From NCBI RefSeq assembly GCF_900091525.1, contig NZ_FMCU01000020.1:1-64000 (forward strand): DNA of 64,000 nucleotides. The letters run 5' to 3'. Shown here in pieces: positions 24,004 through 32,849 of the stretch. The position numbers and the translations under genes were made by a program. The notes under the pieces were generated by a model. It was given only the letters and a program-made list of their open reading frames with translations, searched no databases and was not told the DNA's origin. This DNA comes from Micromonospora matsumotoense. GTDB lineage: Bacteria; Actinomycetota; Actinomycetes; Mycobacteriales; Micromonosporaceae. Every line of letters begins with the position of its first letter. Position 1 is the first letter of the stretch.

Positions 24004-25331
24004 TCCGCGCGCTCGCCATCGACCTGCGCCGTAGCGCTGCGGTCGGCGCCGGCCTGATCGTGCTCCTACTCGGCCTCGCCGCGATGTATCTGCTCTTCGG
24101 GCCCGATGCGTGGAGCAGCCGATGGTCCCCGCTGGCAACTACGCTACGCACAGCGCTGGCCTTCACCTGGCCGCTCACCCTGGCCGCCGGGGCGTGGCTG
24201 ACCGACCGCGACCGCCGCGGACGCGTCGGCGAGTTGTTCACCAGCACTGCCCGGCCCGCCTGGCAACGCGCCGCGTCGCCGGCCCTCGCGCTGAGTCTGA
24301 CCGTCACCGTCGCCTACCTGCTGACCGTGGCTGCATGCCTGCCGCTGGTAGCCGGCTCGGCAACCTACTTCAACCCCGCCGCGATCGCCGTCATCGCCAC
24401 CGGGCTGCCGCTGCTACTCGCCGCCGGGCTGCTCGGCATGGGCCTGGGCGCCGTCGTACCGTCGCGGTTCACCGCGCCAACTCTGGCCATGGCCGGACTG
24501 ATCCTGTCCAGCGCCCCCGGCCTGCTGTCCGCCTACTACGTCGCTGGCCGTATCCAGCAGAGCGTTGCTCTGCTGTCGCCGGTGCTCGGCCAGAGCGGCG
24601 ACTTCCTCATCGTGCCGGCCCGGCTGAGTCTGGCCCAGTCCATCTGGGCGCTCGCCCTGGCCACCACCGGATTCCTGCTGCTGTCGGCCACCCACGTCCG
24701 CGCCCGCACGGCTGCCGCTCTACCAGCCGTCTTCGGTGCCGTCACCGCGCTGCTTCTGCTGGCGTCGGCCGGCCCGGCCAACAGCATGGACGCCGTCGAC
24801 GCCGGTGCCCGAGAACTGGTCTGCGCCGACGGAACACCCCGCGTCTGCGTCCGCCGGGTACACGCCGCCGTCCTCCCCGACACCGTCGCACCGGCCCGCG
24901 ACGCTCTGCACCGCCTCAGCCGCCTACCGAATCCCCCCACCGCCGTCGAAGAAGGGATCCGAGACATCAGCGGTAACCCCGACGAACAGGACACCCCGTC
25001 AGGGCAGACCGTCACCTTCTACCTCGACAGCGGACGGGCCACGGACATCGACGCCGAACAGGTCACGCTGCAACTACTGACCGGTGCGGGGGTCATCAGC
25101 TGTGGAGACACCAGCAACTGGGAGACGTACGGCGCCGCCCGGCTCGTCGCCGCGTACTGGCTGCTCGAAACACCGCCACCGGACACCAAACAGAAAGCAG
25201 TCGAGGCGTGGCAACGGCTGACCTCACTGCCCGCAGCCGAACAACTGGCACGCATCGCCGCGCTCCGCGACGCTGGCCTCGCCTGCAACGCCGACGCCCA
25301 GTGGGACATCCTGATGGATGGCCCCCGATGA
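24000..25331 (+). CDS. ABC transporter-associated membrane protein
   Basis: This 443-residue protein has about six hydrophobic helices between residues 15 and 260 (for example GLIVLLLGLAAMYLLFG and FLLLSATHVRARTAAALPAV). A hydrophilic domain of about 180 residues follows, rich in Thr/Asp with Cys pairs at LVCADGTPRVCVRR and ISCGDTSN, possibly extracytoplasmic. It is probably the permease of the preceding ATPase. ATG 24000 overlaps the ATPase stop. No closer family assignment is justified. Confidence 0.75.
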   Translation: MIRALAIDLRRSAAVGAGLIVLLLGLAAMYLLFGPDAWSSRWSPLATTLRTALAFTWPLTLAAGAWLTDRDRRGRVGELFTSTARPAWQRAASPALALSLTVTVAYLLTVAACLPLVAGSATYFNPAAIAVIATGLPLLLAAGLLGMGLGAVVPSRFTAPTLAMAGLILSSAPGLLSAYYVAGRIQQSVALLSPVLGQSGDFLIVPARLSLAQSIWALALATTGFLLLSATHVRARTAAALPAVFGAVTALLLLASAGPANSMDAVDAGARELVCADGTPRVCVRRVHAAVLPDTVAPARDALHRLSRLPNPPTAVEEGIRDISGNPDEQDTPSGQTVTFYLDSGRATDIDAEQVTLQLLTGAGVISCGDTSNWETYGAARLVAAYWLLETPPPDTKQKAVEAWQRLTSLPAAEQLARIAALRDAGLACNADAQWDILMDGPR

Positions 25332-25942
25332 AGGGGCTTGCTCACCACCTCCGAGCGCGCCGGATACCCGCTGCCATGATCGGCGCCGCGGCGGTGGTCT
25401 GGGGCCTCTGGGCGATCTGGACCGCAATCTCGCCACCCGACATCCTGCCGGCTCCCCTGTCCATGGCCGCCACCGGCTTCGCCGCCATCGCCGCCGGCAC
25501 CACTCTCACCGGTCCCGACCCCGACCTGGACCGCACCGCCGCACTGCCCTGGCCGACTCGGCGGGCACTGCACCTGACCCTCGCCGCTCTGGTCGTCCTC
25601 GGTCTGCTGCTGTCGGTAGCTGGCACGACGCACGGATACGGCGAGCCGGCCGCCCTCGCGCGCAACTGCGCCGGCGCGCTCGGTCTGATCAGTCTCGGCG
25701 CCGCCACCCTCGGTAGCGCACGCTCATGGTTCTATCTGGTCCCCTTCATCACCATTCCGCCGTTCGTGCCGATCAGCCGCACCACCGGCGACGGCGTCCT
25801 CGGCCAGATTCTCAGCTGGCCCCTGCAGCCAGCCGAATCCACCACAGCCGGCACTACCGCAGCCGTACTACTCGTCCTCGGCGCAGCCGGCTACATCCTG
25901 CGAGGATCACGACTGAACACATCAGCACGGACCGCCGGCTGA
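25328..25942 (+). CDS. Membrane protein, second permease-like subunit
   Basis: This 204-residue protein has about six predicted helices (MIGAAAVVWGLWAIWTAI, LTLAALVVLGLLLSVAG, AAVLLVLGAAGYILRG). It overlaps the upstream permease gene by 4 bp and ends the operon of sigma, anti-sigma, ATPase and two membrane proteins. It likely forms a heterodimeric channel with the 443-residue protein; this is inferred from position. Confidence 0.72.
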   Translation: MKGLAHHLRARRIPAAMIGAAAVVWGLWAIWTAISPPDILPAPLSMAATGFAAIAAGTTLTGPDPDLDRTAALPWPTRRALHLTLAALVVLGLLLSVAGTTHGYGEPAALARNCAGALGLISLGAATLGSARSWFYLVPFITIPPFVPISRTTGDGVLGQILSWPLQPAESTTAGTTAAVLLVLGAAGYILRGSRLNTSARTAG

Positions 25943-26397
25943 TCTAATCTTGATCTTCAACCTCGGCCGCTATCCGTCGGTGCAGTCCTGTGTGGATTTC
26001 GGCGTGCCGTGCTCGACGTGGGACGGCCACCGCTTGATGATCTTCCGGCTCCTGGCAGAACACGAAGATCGAAGGCGGTAGCCGTGGCCACTTTTCCGTC
26101 CCTGGTGCCCGGTGGGTGCTCGTGCGACGAGCGTCCCTCACGTCCGGGCCTGTCCGGTGGTATCCCGGTGGGTGCGAGGGCGTTCTGGCGGTAGTGCTTG
26201 CGGTGGCCGCAGCGGCCGGATGTGGGGACGGTGGATTCTTGGCTTGGTCGATGCTCGTCCGCCGCGTTGATGTCGGTTACGGTGACTTCGCTCTGCGTCG
26301 ATTGGTCTCGATCAAGGCGGTCATGCCGCCCGCGCCAATATTGATCGGCGTGGCCGGCATAAGGTTGCGACGAGGACGACATCGGGATGGGGTGTGG
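25943..26397. other. Intergenic region upstream of the LAL regulator
   Basis: This 455-bp region has no gene I can defend. A minus-strand open stretch (25944-26141) contains EIHTGLHRRIAAEVED and PSIFVFCQEPEDHQAVAV but lacks a recognised motif or start. The plus-strand frame of the downstream regulator is also open here, but composition and motifs argue that the protein begins at 26398. The 3' end holds a GGATGGGG ribosome-binding site. Confidence 0.4.
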
Positions 26398-29085
26398 ATG
26401 CGATTCGTCGCCCGGCAGTCGGAGTTGCGCGAGCTCGGCGCGCTCGCGGCGGCCGCGGCGGGCGGGCGCGGAGGTGCGACGCTTATCGTCGGCGAGGCGG
26501 GCATCGGCAAGTCGACTCTTGTCCAGGCCGCGGTCGAGTCGCTCGACGGCTGGCGGGTGCTGCGCGCGAGCGGCGTCGAGTTCGAAAGTGAGCTGCCCTA
26601 CGCGGCGCTGCACCACCTCTGTGCTCCGGTACTGGAATACCGCCGCGAGCTCCCGGCGCCTCAACGGCTCGCACTGGAGACGGTGTTCGGGCTCGGCGCA
26701 GGTGCCGCACCGAATCCCATGCTGGTCGGCCTGGCTGTACTGAGCCTTCTGGGCGCTGCGGCGCAGGACGTTGCGGTGTGGTGCGTGCTCGATGACGCGC
26801 AGTGGAGTGATGAAGCGTCGCGGCAGGCGCTGGCGTTCGTCGCGCGCCGTGTCGGTGCCGATCGGATCGTGATGGTGTTCGCCGCGCGGGACGTCGCTTC
26901 TGTCCCGGAGCTCGATCGTCTTCCTCGGCTCGCCGTTGCCGGGCTTGCGGCCAGCGAAGCCCTTGACCTGCTGCGATTGTCAGCGCTATCCAATCTTGAC
27001 GGCCCGGTACTGGAACGGATTGTCGCCGAGGCGGGAAGCAATCCGCTCGCGCTGGTGGAGTTCGCTCGGGACGCGGATCCGTTGGGTCTGCCGAACGTGG
27101 TGACCGGTGGCGTGCAAGGCGCGTTGGAGGCGCAGTTCACACGTCGGGTCCTGCGGTTGCCGGCGCGGACCCGGTTGGCCTTGGTGCTCGCCGCGGCGGA
27201 GCCCTTGGGCGACATCATGCTGCTACGCCGCGCCATGACGGTTCTCGGGCTGGACGCTGCCGATCTCACTCCGGTTGTGGAGGAGGGCCTGGTGGTCGCC
27301 GGTCCCCGCTTGTACTTCCGGCATCCATTGGCTCGTTCCGCGGTGTACCGGTCGGCGGATGCCCGGACCCGCCGGCAGGTACACGCGGCGCTGGCCGCGG
27401 CGACCAGTGCCGATACGGATGCGGACCGCCGCACGTGGCACCGCGCCAACGCGGTCGCCGTTCCTGACGAGTCGATTGCGGCGGAGTTGGAGCGGTCGGC
27501 TGTGCGGGCGCACGCCCGTGGGGGCTTTGCCGCGGCCTCGGCGTTCTTGGAACGCTCCGCTCAGCTGACGCCGGACGCTTCGCGGCGGGCAGGTCGGTTG
27601 TTGTCGGCCGCTCGAGCGCGGTTGCAGTCCGGGGCGCCCGAAGCCGCACGGGAACTGGTGAATCAGGCGCGACTCGGCCGGCCAGGAACGGCTGACCGCG
27701 CTGAGCTGTGCCTCCTGGATGCGATGATCGACTACCACGTGTCCCGCAGTATCCCGGCGACGCTCGCACTTGCCGACGCGGCCGAGGGTCTCGATCCCGA
27801 TCGAGCCCGCGAAATCTACCTGGAGGCGTTCGCCTCCCTGATGTTCAGCATCGATGAGCCTGGCCGGCTGCGCCGTCTCGCCCTACGCATCCAGGAGCGG
27901 GTACCGCGACGGCGTCCGCCCCGCGCCGTTGATCTTCTACTTGACGCCCTGCTTGCCCAGAACCTGCTGCCCGTCGACGAGGCGGCGCCCGCGATGCGCC
28001 GCGCGGTCGAGGCGTTTCTGGATCAGACCCGGGGGGCCGATGCGAATCCGTGGTGGATGGAGCGCGCCTGCGTGCTGAGCGCCGACCTCTGCGACGAGGT
28101 CGCGATGGAGCAGTTGACCGACCGTCAGGTCGAACTTGCCCGGGCACAGGGAGCCTATGCGATTCTGCCGCATGCGCTGCGTTTTCAGGCGGCCGCCAGG
28201 GTCATGGTCGGCCGGATCGATGATGCGGCCGCCAGCATCATCGAGGCACGCGCGGTCGACGAGGCGGCGGGCACGACCAATCTCCTCGGCTCGGACCTGA
28301 CACTCGCCGCCTGGCGTGGTGACACTGGACGGTTCCGCGAGGTTCGGGAGGCGCTGCGCGACTGGGCCGGTGTGGAGTTCACCGCCGTCTTCTACGCGAC
28401 CGGCGTGCTGCACAACGGGCTCGGCGGCTACGAGGACGCGCTCGACGCGTTGCTGGTCGCGCGAGACCGGCAGCAGCAGGGTTCGTACGTCGTCTCCGCG
28501 TTTCACAGTGAACTGGTCGAGGCCGCCGTGCGTGCCCGTCGGCCGGAGGAGGGCAAGCTCTCCGCCGCGTGGCTTGAGGATCTCGCGCGCGCCAGCCCCA
28601 CCTCGTGGGCGGTCGGCGCGCACCTGCTCGCGCGGGCGCTGCTCGAACCGGGCCTGGGCGCTCACGAGCTGTACGTTGGCGCGATCGGCCGGTTCGCCCA
28701 CACCCGGGTGCGTGGGCACTACGCGCGGGCTCGCCTGCTGCACGGGGAGTGGCTACGCAGTGTGGGCCGTCGTGCCGAGGCGCGGGTGGAGCTGCGTGCC
28801 GCGCACGAGTTGCTGAAGACGGTCGGCGCGCGGGCCTTCGCCGACCGGGCCGTGCGGGAGCTGGCGGCCATCGGCGAGCATCCGGGTGTGGGCGAGACCG
28901 ACCCGCTCAACGCACTGACGGAGCGGGAGCTGCTTGTCGCTCGCAGGGTCGCGTCCGGGGCGGGCACCAAGGAGGTGGCCGCGCTGCTGTTCGTCAGTCC
29001 TCGCACGGTCGATGCCCACCTGCGCAACATCTATCGAAAGCTGGGGATAACGTCGCGACGCCAGCTCCGGGAGCTTCAGCTGTAG
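26398..29085 (+). CDS. LuxR-family (LAL-type) ATP-binding transcriptional regulator
   Basis: This 895-residue protein has an N-terminal STAND-type ATPase (Walker A LIVGEAGIGKSTLVQA near residue 35, Walker B VAVWCVLDDAQWSDEA). A long Ala/Arg-rich helical-repeat middle follows, then a C-terminal LuxR helix-turn-helix (LTERELLVARRVASGAGTKE, then FVSPRTVDAHLRNIYRKLGI). LAL proteins activate secondary-metabolism or sugar genes in actinomycetes. ATG 26398 is used; GTG 26392 adds two residues. It is convergent with the SRPBCC genes. Confidence 0.9.
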   Translation: MRFVARQSELRELGALAAAAAGGRGGATLIVGEAGIGKSTLVQAAVESLDGWRVLRASGVEFESELPYAALHHLCAPVLEYRRELPAPQRLALETVFGLGAGAAPNPMLVGLAVLSLLGAAAQDVAVWCVLDDAQWSDEASRQALAFVARRVGADRIVMVFAARDVASVPELDRLPRLAVAGLAASEALDLLRLSALSNLDGPVLERIVAEAGSNPLALVEFARDADPLGLPNVVTGGVQGALEAQFTRRVLRLPARTRLALVLAAAEPLGDIMLLRRAMTVLGLDAADLTPVVEEGLVVAGPRLYFRHPLARSAVYRSADARTRRQVHAALAAATSADTDADRRTWHRANAVAVPDESIAAELERSAVRAHARGGFAAASAFLERSAQLTPDASRRAGRLLSAARARLQSGAPEAARELVNQARLGRPGTADRAELCLLDAMIDYHVSRSIPATLALADAAEGLDPDRAREIYLEAFASLMFSIDEPGRLRRLALRIQERVPRRRPPRAVDLLLDALLAQNLLPVDEAAPAMRRAVEAFLDQTRGADANPWWMERACVLSADLCDEVAMEQLTDRQVELARAQGAYAILPHALRFQAAARVMVGRIDDAAASIIEARAVDEAAGTTNLLGSDLTLAAWRGDTGRFREVREALRDWAGVEFTAVFYATGVLHNGLGGYEDALDALLVARDRQQQGSYVVSAFHSELVEAAVRARRPEEGKLSAAWLEDLARASPTSWAVGAHLLARALLEPGLGAHELYVGAIGRFAHTRVRGHYARARLLHGEWLRSVGRRAEARVELRAAHELLKTVGARAFADRAVRELAAIGEHPGVGETDPLNALTERELLVARRVASGAGTKEVAALLFVSPRTVDAHLRNIYRKLGITSRRQLRELQL

Positions 29086-29097
29086 CGGAGACGGCTG

Positions 29098-29126
29098 GCC
29101 CCGCGACCGGGGGTCGGTGGCGGGGC
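29098..29126. terminator. Bidirectional hairpin terminator between convergent genes
   Basis: GCCCCGC at 29098-29104 pairs with GCGGGGC at 29120-29126, and inner bases CGACC/GGTCG (104-108 and 112-116) extend the stem around a bulge. It sits in the 61-bp gap between the convergent LAL and SRPBCC genes. Confidence 0.6.
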
Positions 29127-29146
29127 ATCGGGGGCTTTCAGCGTTG

Positions 29147-29800
29147 TCAGCGGCGGTGCCGGTCGCAGTCTCGTTCAGCCGTGGCCTTCAGGTCTCGTAG
29201 CCACACCTCGAGACCTGCCCCGAGCGCGGCGGTGGCGAATCCGACGTCCGCTTCGACCTGGCGACCGCGCCAGGTTTCCTCGGTACGCACGAGAACCCGG
29301 CCTCCGACCTCGGTGAAGGTCCAGACGTGGACTCCCTCGTCGATACGCAGTCCTTCGCCGACCGCTGGACCGCTCCACCGCACGCACGTCTGCCGCTGAA
29401 GCTGGTGGACGGTGGAGGTGACCACGAGAGTGGTGGCGGGGTTGAGGTGCGTCTCCTGCACCGGAGTCGTCCACTGGAACGACGATCCGGCACGAAGCGG
29501 ACCGGAGTCGAGACGCCTGCTGGTCAGGACCGGCTGTTGCCAGGACGGCCAACGCGCGACATCGGTCTGCAGCTTCCAGATCGTCCGGAGCGGTGCGTCG
29601 ATGACGGCTTCGGTGCGGTAGCGGATCTTGGCGTTCGGGTCGACGCTCTCCCCCGCGCAACGCGGTGCTCCGGAGTCGGCGTCGCTGCTCCGAGCGGAGG
29701 CGTGCGCCGACGTGGCCAGGACCCCCAGAGTGGTGGTCATGGCGAGCGAGGCCGCCAGCATGCGCTTGATGCCCGGCCAAGATGTAGGGATGACGGTCAC
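29147..29800 (-). CDS. Exported SRPBCC-family protein
   Basis: This 217-residue protein has a signal peptide (GIKRMLAASLAMTTTLGVLA, then cleavage after HASA). A START/polyketide-cyclase-like SRPBCC domain follows (YRTEAVIDAPLRTIWKLQTD to LEVWLRDLKATAERDC). GTG 29800 is chosen because GAGAGGA lies 7 bases upstream; GTG 29815 is upstream of that RBS. It forms a tandem pair with the next SRPBCC gene and its sequence pattern is similar (VxxxWLxxLKxTAExD), suggesting duplication. No catalytic residues can be assigned. Confidence 0.75.
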   Translation of the reverse strand: MTVIPTSWPGIKRMLAASLAMTTTLGVLATSAHASARSSDADSGAPRCAGESVDPNAKIRYRTEAVIDAPLRTIWKLQTDVARWPSWQQPVLTSRRLDSGPLRAGSSFQWTTPVQETHLNPATTLVVTSTVHQLQRQTCVRWSGPAVGEGLRIDEGVHVWTFTEVGGRVLVRTEETWRGRQVEADVGFATAALGAGLEVWLRDLKATAERDCDRHRR

Positions 29801-29843
29801 AGTTGTTCCTCTCACGAGGTTCGTCGCGCGTGAAGGGTTGTCG

Positions 29844-30341
29844 CTATCCGGCGGCGTCCGTTTCGGCGGTGTCCTTGAGCCGTTGCAGCCAGGTGACCAG
29901 ACTCTCGTCCAGAGCTGCCTGGATGGATCCAGGATCGGCGTCGACCGGCGGACCCGCGAAGGACTCCTCGGTGGACACGATCAGCCCGTCGTCGCCGGGA
30001 GCTAGGTTCCAGACGTGGACGCCCAGGATGCCGTCCGGTCCGTTGGCGTGTCCGGACCAGACCAGTCGCTCGTACGGCCGTACCTCGGCGATGGTCGAGA
30101 TGATGTCCAGCCCAGACGCGGACCACCGGAACACCGATCCCGACCCGAGCGGCCCCGGGGTTTCCACCCGCGCGTACGGAAGCTCCGGCAGCCACGTCGT
30201 CCACGCGTCAATGTCGGTGAGAACGCGCCACACGATCTCCGCCGACGCCTGCACCGTGACGCTGTGTCGACTGATCACCGGTGCCGTCTCGTCGATCCTC
30301 AAACCTTCGTTCGCCGCGCCGGTGGCCTGCCCGTTCCCCAT
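29844..30341 (-). CDS. SRPBCC-family protein (cytoplasmic)
   Basis: This 165-residue hydrophobic-cavity protein has ISRHSVTVQASAEIVWRVLT and DIDAWTTWLPEL at the N-terminus and ESLVTWLQRLKDTAETD at the C-terminus, as in polyketide-cyclase/AHSA-like SRPBCC folds. No signal peptide is present. It is transcribed with the exported paralogue 43 bp downstream. It probably binds a small hydrophobic ligand. Confidence 0.78.
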   Translation of the reverse strand: MGNGQATGAANEGLRIDETAPVISRHSVTVQASAEIVWRVLTDIDAWTTWLPELPYARVETPGPLGSGSVFRWSASGLDIISTIAEVRPYERLVWSGHANGPDGILGVHVWNLAPGDDGLIVSTEESFAGPPVDADPGSIQAALDESLVTWLQRLKDTAETDAAG

Positions 30342-30562
30342 CGTGCTACCTCTCTACGGTGAGCGGCGGCCCGCTGGCGGCCACCGTTTCGCGGGGCTGA
30401 CCCCGCACAACGGAGACGATCCTGCCAAGGCACCCGCCTCGCCCGCATCGGCGAGGATTACCTACTCCTTGTGGCCCCTCTCCACCCGGCGTGGTGGCCA
30501 GCTTTCGCCGCAGCCGCGACAGCGGACGAACTCGCGGCCGGAGCATGCCCCGGCGTGCCAGG

Positions 30563-31408
30563 TTAATCGGAGCGAAGAGCCATTTCCTGGACACCGATAG
30601 TGGCCAACAGGTCCAGTTTGCTTCGGGCGTCAGTGCCCGGTCGCGCCGTCAGCACCACGACCCGCAGATCGCTGTCCTGGGTCGGAAGAATGTTGGCGTC
30701 CAAGGCGATCTCACCAATCTCCGGATGGACAGCAGTCTTGTGCGCGCTTTCGTGAGCCGCGACGGTCGGACTCGCCCACAGTTCGCGGAACCGCGCAGTG
30801 CGGTTCAGCCGATCGATCAACGATGCGACATCGGGATCGTTCGGGTATCGGCCGGTGGTGGTCCGCAGGTCCGCGACGAGGGACTGCTCGAACCACACCC
30901 GTTCTGCCGCGGTCTGTCGGACCCGGGCGTTCCGCCGTTCGAACTGGGTGATCATGGCGTTCCGGTCCTCAACGCTGGCTCGGCACGGGTCACCCCAGGT
31001 CGCCGCGAACAACGGGTTCCAGTGCAGCAACTGCCAGGCGGCGTCGTACACGGCCAGAGGGCTGGCGCTGAGCTGGTCGGCAACCCGGCGCACACTGATC
31101 GGGATCAACCTGGGAATGCGATCCGGGTTGGCGGTATGCCCAGCCAGACGCAGCAGGTGGGCCTGCTCCTCGTCGTTCAACTGCAACGCGCGAGCCAACG
31201 CCGAGCACACCTGAGCCGACGGGGTCTTCGCTCGGCCCTGCTCGAGCTGCGCGACGTACTCGGCCGAGACACCCGCCAGCATCGCCAGCTCACCGCGGCG
31301 CAGTCCGACGACCCGCCGCGGTGCGTGGTAGACCAGCCCGACGGTGGCCGGCTCCAGTCGATCTCGCCAGGCGCGGAGCGCGGCACCAAGGTGGTTCATC
31401 CTCTTCAT
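30563..31408 (-). CDS. XRE-family regulator with MmyB-like ligand domain
   Basis: This 281-residue protein has an HTH_31-type N-terminus (GLRRGELAMLAGVSAEYVAQ then LEQGRAKTPSAQVCSALARA). The MmyB-like domain follows from about residue 105 (ISVRRVADQLSASPLAVYDA, NPLFAATWGDP, AHESAHKTAVHPEIGEIAL, VVVLTARPGTDARSKLDLLA). Members of this family often repress a divergent enzyme gene in response to a fatty-acid-like ligand. The divergent VOC gene 92 bp away, or the SRPBCC pair downstream, are likely targets. ATG 31399 is an alternative start. Confidence 0.88.
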   Translation of the reverse strand: MKRMNHLGAALRAWRDRLEPATVGLVYHAPRRVVGLRRGELAMLAGVSAEYVAQLEQGRAKTPSAQVCSALARALQLNDEEQAHLLRLAGHTANPDRIPRLIPISVRRVADQLSASPLAVYDAAWQLLHWNPLFAATWGDPCRASVEDRNAMITQFERRNARVRQTAAERVWFEQSLVADLRTTTGRYPNDPDVASLIDRLNRTARFRELWASPTVAAHESAHKTAVHPEIGEIALDANILPTQDSDLRVVVLTARPGTDARSKLDLLATIGVQEMALRSD

Positions 31409-31500
31409 GATCCCGCATCCGGTTGCCCGTGTCCTGGTACCAGCAGTACGAGGAAGATCTCTGACTCCCTCGGAACGTATCGCTGTAGGAGCATCGATGG

Positions 31501-31968
31501 ATGCTCAAAGTGACGCGAATGCACCACATCGGCGTGCCCGTCAGCGACCTCGACCGGTCGGTGCGGTGGTACGAAGATGTTCTCGGGGTCGCCGCGAACG
31601 GCGTGACCATCTCGGCCGACAACGCCGCGCTCGGCGCCGTGGTGGAAGTGGAGAACCCCGCGATGCGAGCGGTGTTCTCGCTCGCCGGAGACAACGTCCT
31701 GCTGGAACTGATCCAGTACGACCGGCCGGTGCCGAAGCCGTTCGAGGGCCGCAACTGCGACGTCGGGGTGATGCATCTCTGCTTCGAGGTCGACGACATG
31801 GACACGGCGGTACGCCACCTGAGGGAGCGCGGCGTCCACCTCAACGCTGACCCGGTGATATTGGCCAGCGGGGACGGAATCCACGCTGGCGAACTCGCCG
31901 GCACCAAGATCCTGTACCTGCGTGACCCGGACGGCATCCAGTTGGAGCTCTTCGAACTCCCTCGGTGA
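31501..31968 (+). CDS. VOC (glyoxalase/bleomycin-resistance/dioxygenase) family protein
   Basis: This 155-residue protein has the paired beta-alpha-beta-beta-beta modules of the VOC fold. It begins TRMHHIGVPVSDLDRSVRWY and has the second-module VMHLCFEVDDMDTAVRHLRE. A final metal-ligand segment GTKILYLRDPDGIQLELFEL retains the Glu ligand. His9 and the C-terminal Glu suggest a metal site. Substrate unknown. TAGGAG precedes ATG 31501. The gap from 31969 to 32192 holds nothing I recognise. Confidence 0.85.
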   Translation: MLKVTRMHHIGVPVSDLDRSVRWYEDVLGVAANGVTISADNAALGAVVEVENPAMRAVFSLAGDNVLLELIQYDRPVPKPFEGRNCDVGVMHLCFEVDDMDTAVRHLRERGVHLNADPVILASGDGIHAGELAGTKILYLRDPDGIQLELFELPR

Positions 31969-32192
31969 CCACCCGGCACGCTACTCAGCCCCTCCACGTC
32001 TCGGTGGGAGAGGTTGAACCGCAGGTGTCAGCGGACCGCCAGGACGATCACTTCGGGTGGGAACCGGAACCCGACGAATGCCGACGGCGGTGGGGACCAG
32101 GACCGGATTCGAGACAGCAACCTCACCGGCTCAGCGGACCACCCGGCCCAGCTGGAGTCGACCATGCTTCCGCTCGACGCAACAGGCCCAGC

Positions 32193-32849
32193 TCAGGCGC
32201 TTGGCTGGACGAGGCCGTTGTCGTACGCGAAGATCACTGCTTGGATCCGATCCCGTGCCCCGATCTTGGCCAGTACCCGCCCGACGTGCTTCTTCACGGT
32301 TGACTCGGTCAGGGTGAAGCGTTCGGCGATCTCGGTGTTCGTGGCGCCCTGGCCGATCGCCTCAAGGACTTCGCGTTCTCGCTCGCTGAGTGCGGCCAGC
32401 CGGTGGTCCTGCTTGGCGTCGGGTGCCGCGTGCTGAAGGTAGGCGGTCATGAGTTTACGGGTCAGGCTGGGCGCCACCACCGATTCTCCGCTCGCGACGG
32501 CCCGGATGCCGGCGATGAGTTCCTCGGGACGGGCGTCCTTGAGGAGAAAGCCGCTCGCGCCGGCCCGCAGTCCGGCGTAGACGTATTCGTCCAGGTCGAA
32601 GGTGGTCAGGATCAGTACCTGGGTGCGCGAGCCGGCGGCGGTGATGCGGCGGGTGGCCTCGATGCCGTCCATGCCGGGCATGCGTACGTCCATCAGCACG
32701 ACGTCGGGTCTCATCTGCTCCACCGAGCGCACTGCCTCGGTGCCGGTGGAGGCCTCGCCGACCACTGTCATGCCGGGGGTGCCGTCCAGCAGCATCTTGA
32801 AACCCATCCGTTGCAACGGCTGGTCGTCGACGATCAGTACGGTCGTCAT
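32193..32849 (-). CDS. NarL/FixJ-type two-component response regulator
   Basis: This 218-residue protein has a receiver domain (TTVLIVDDQPLQRMGFKMLL, phospho-acceptor Asp in DVVLMDVRMPGMDG, and the conserved Lys in GFLLKDARPEE). The C-terminal LuxR-type HTH reads LSEREREVLEAIGQGATNTE, then IAERFTLTESTVKKHVGRVL. It overlaps the histidine kinase gene (ATGA) and is the last gene of an operon encoding ABC ATPase, permease, kinase and regulator. It probably autoregulates this operon at the palindromes near 35693-35742. Confidence 0.93.
   Translation of the reverse strand: MTTVLIVDDQPLQRMGFKMLLDGTPGMTVVGEASTGTEAVRSVEQMRPDVVLMDVRMPGMDGIEATRRITAAGSRTQVLILTTFDLDEYVYAGLRAGASGFLLKDARPEELIAGIRAVASGESVVAPSLTRKLMTAYLQHAAPDAKQDHRLAALSEREREVLEAIGQGATNTEIAERFTLTESTVKKHVGRVLAKIGARDRIQAVIFAYDNGLVQPSA

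Noticed and set aside
25944..26141. Possible 65-residue minus-strand gene
   Set aside because: No recognised motif, no RBS and poor codon bias.
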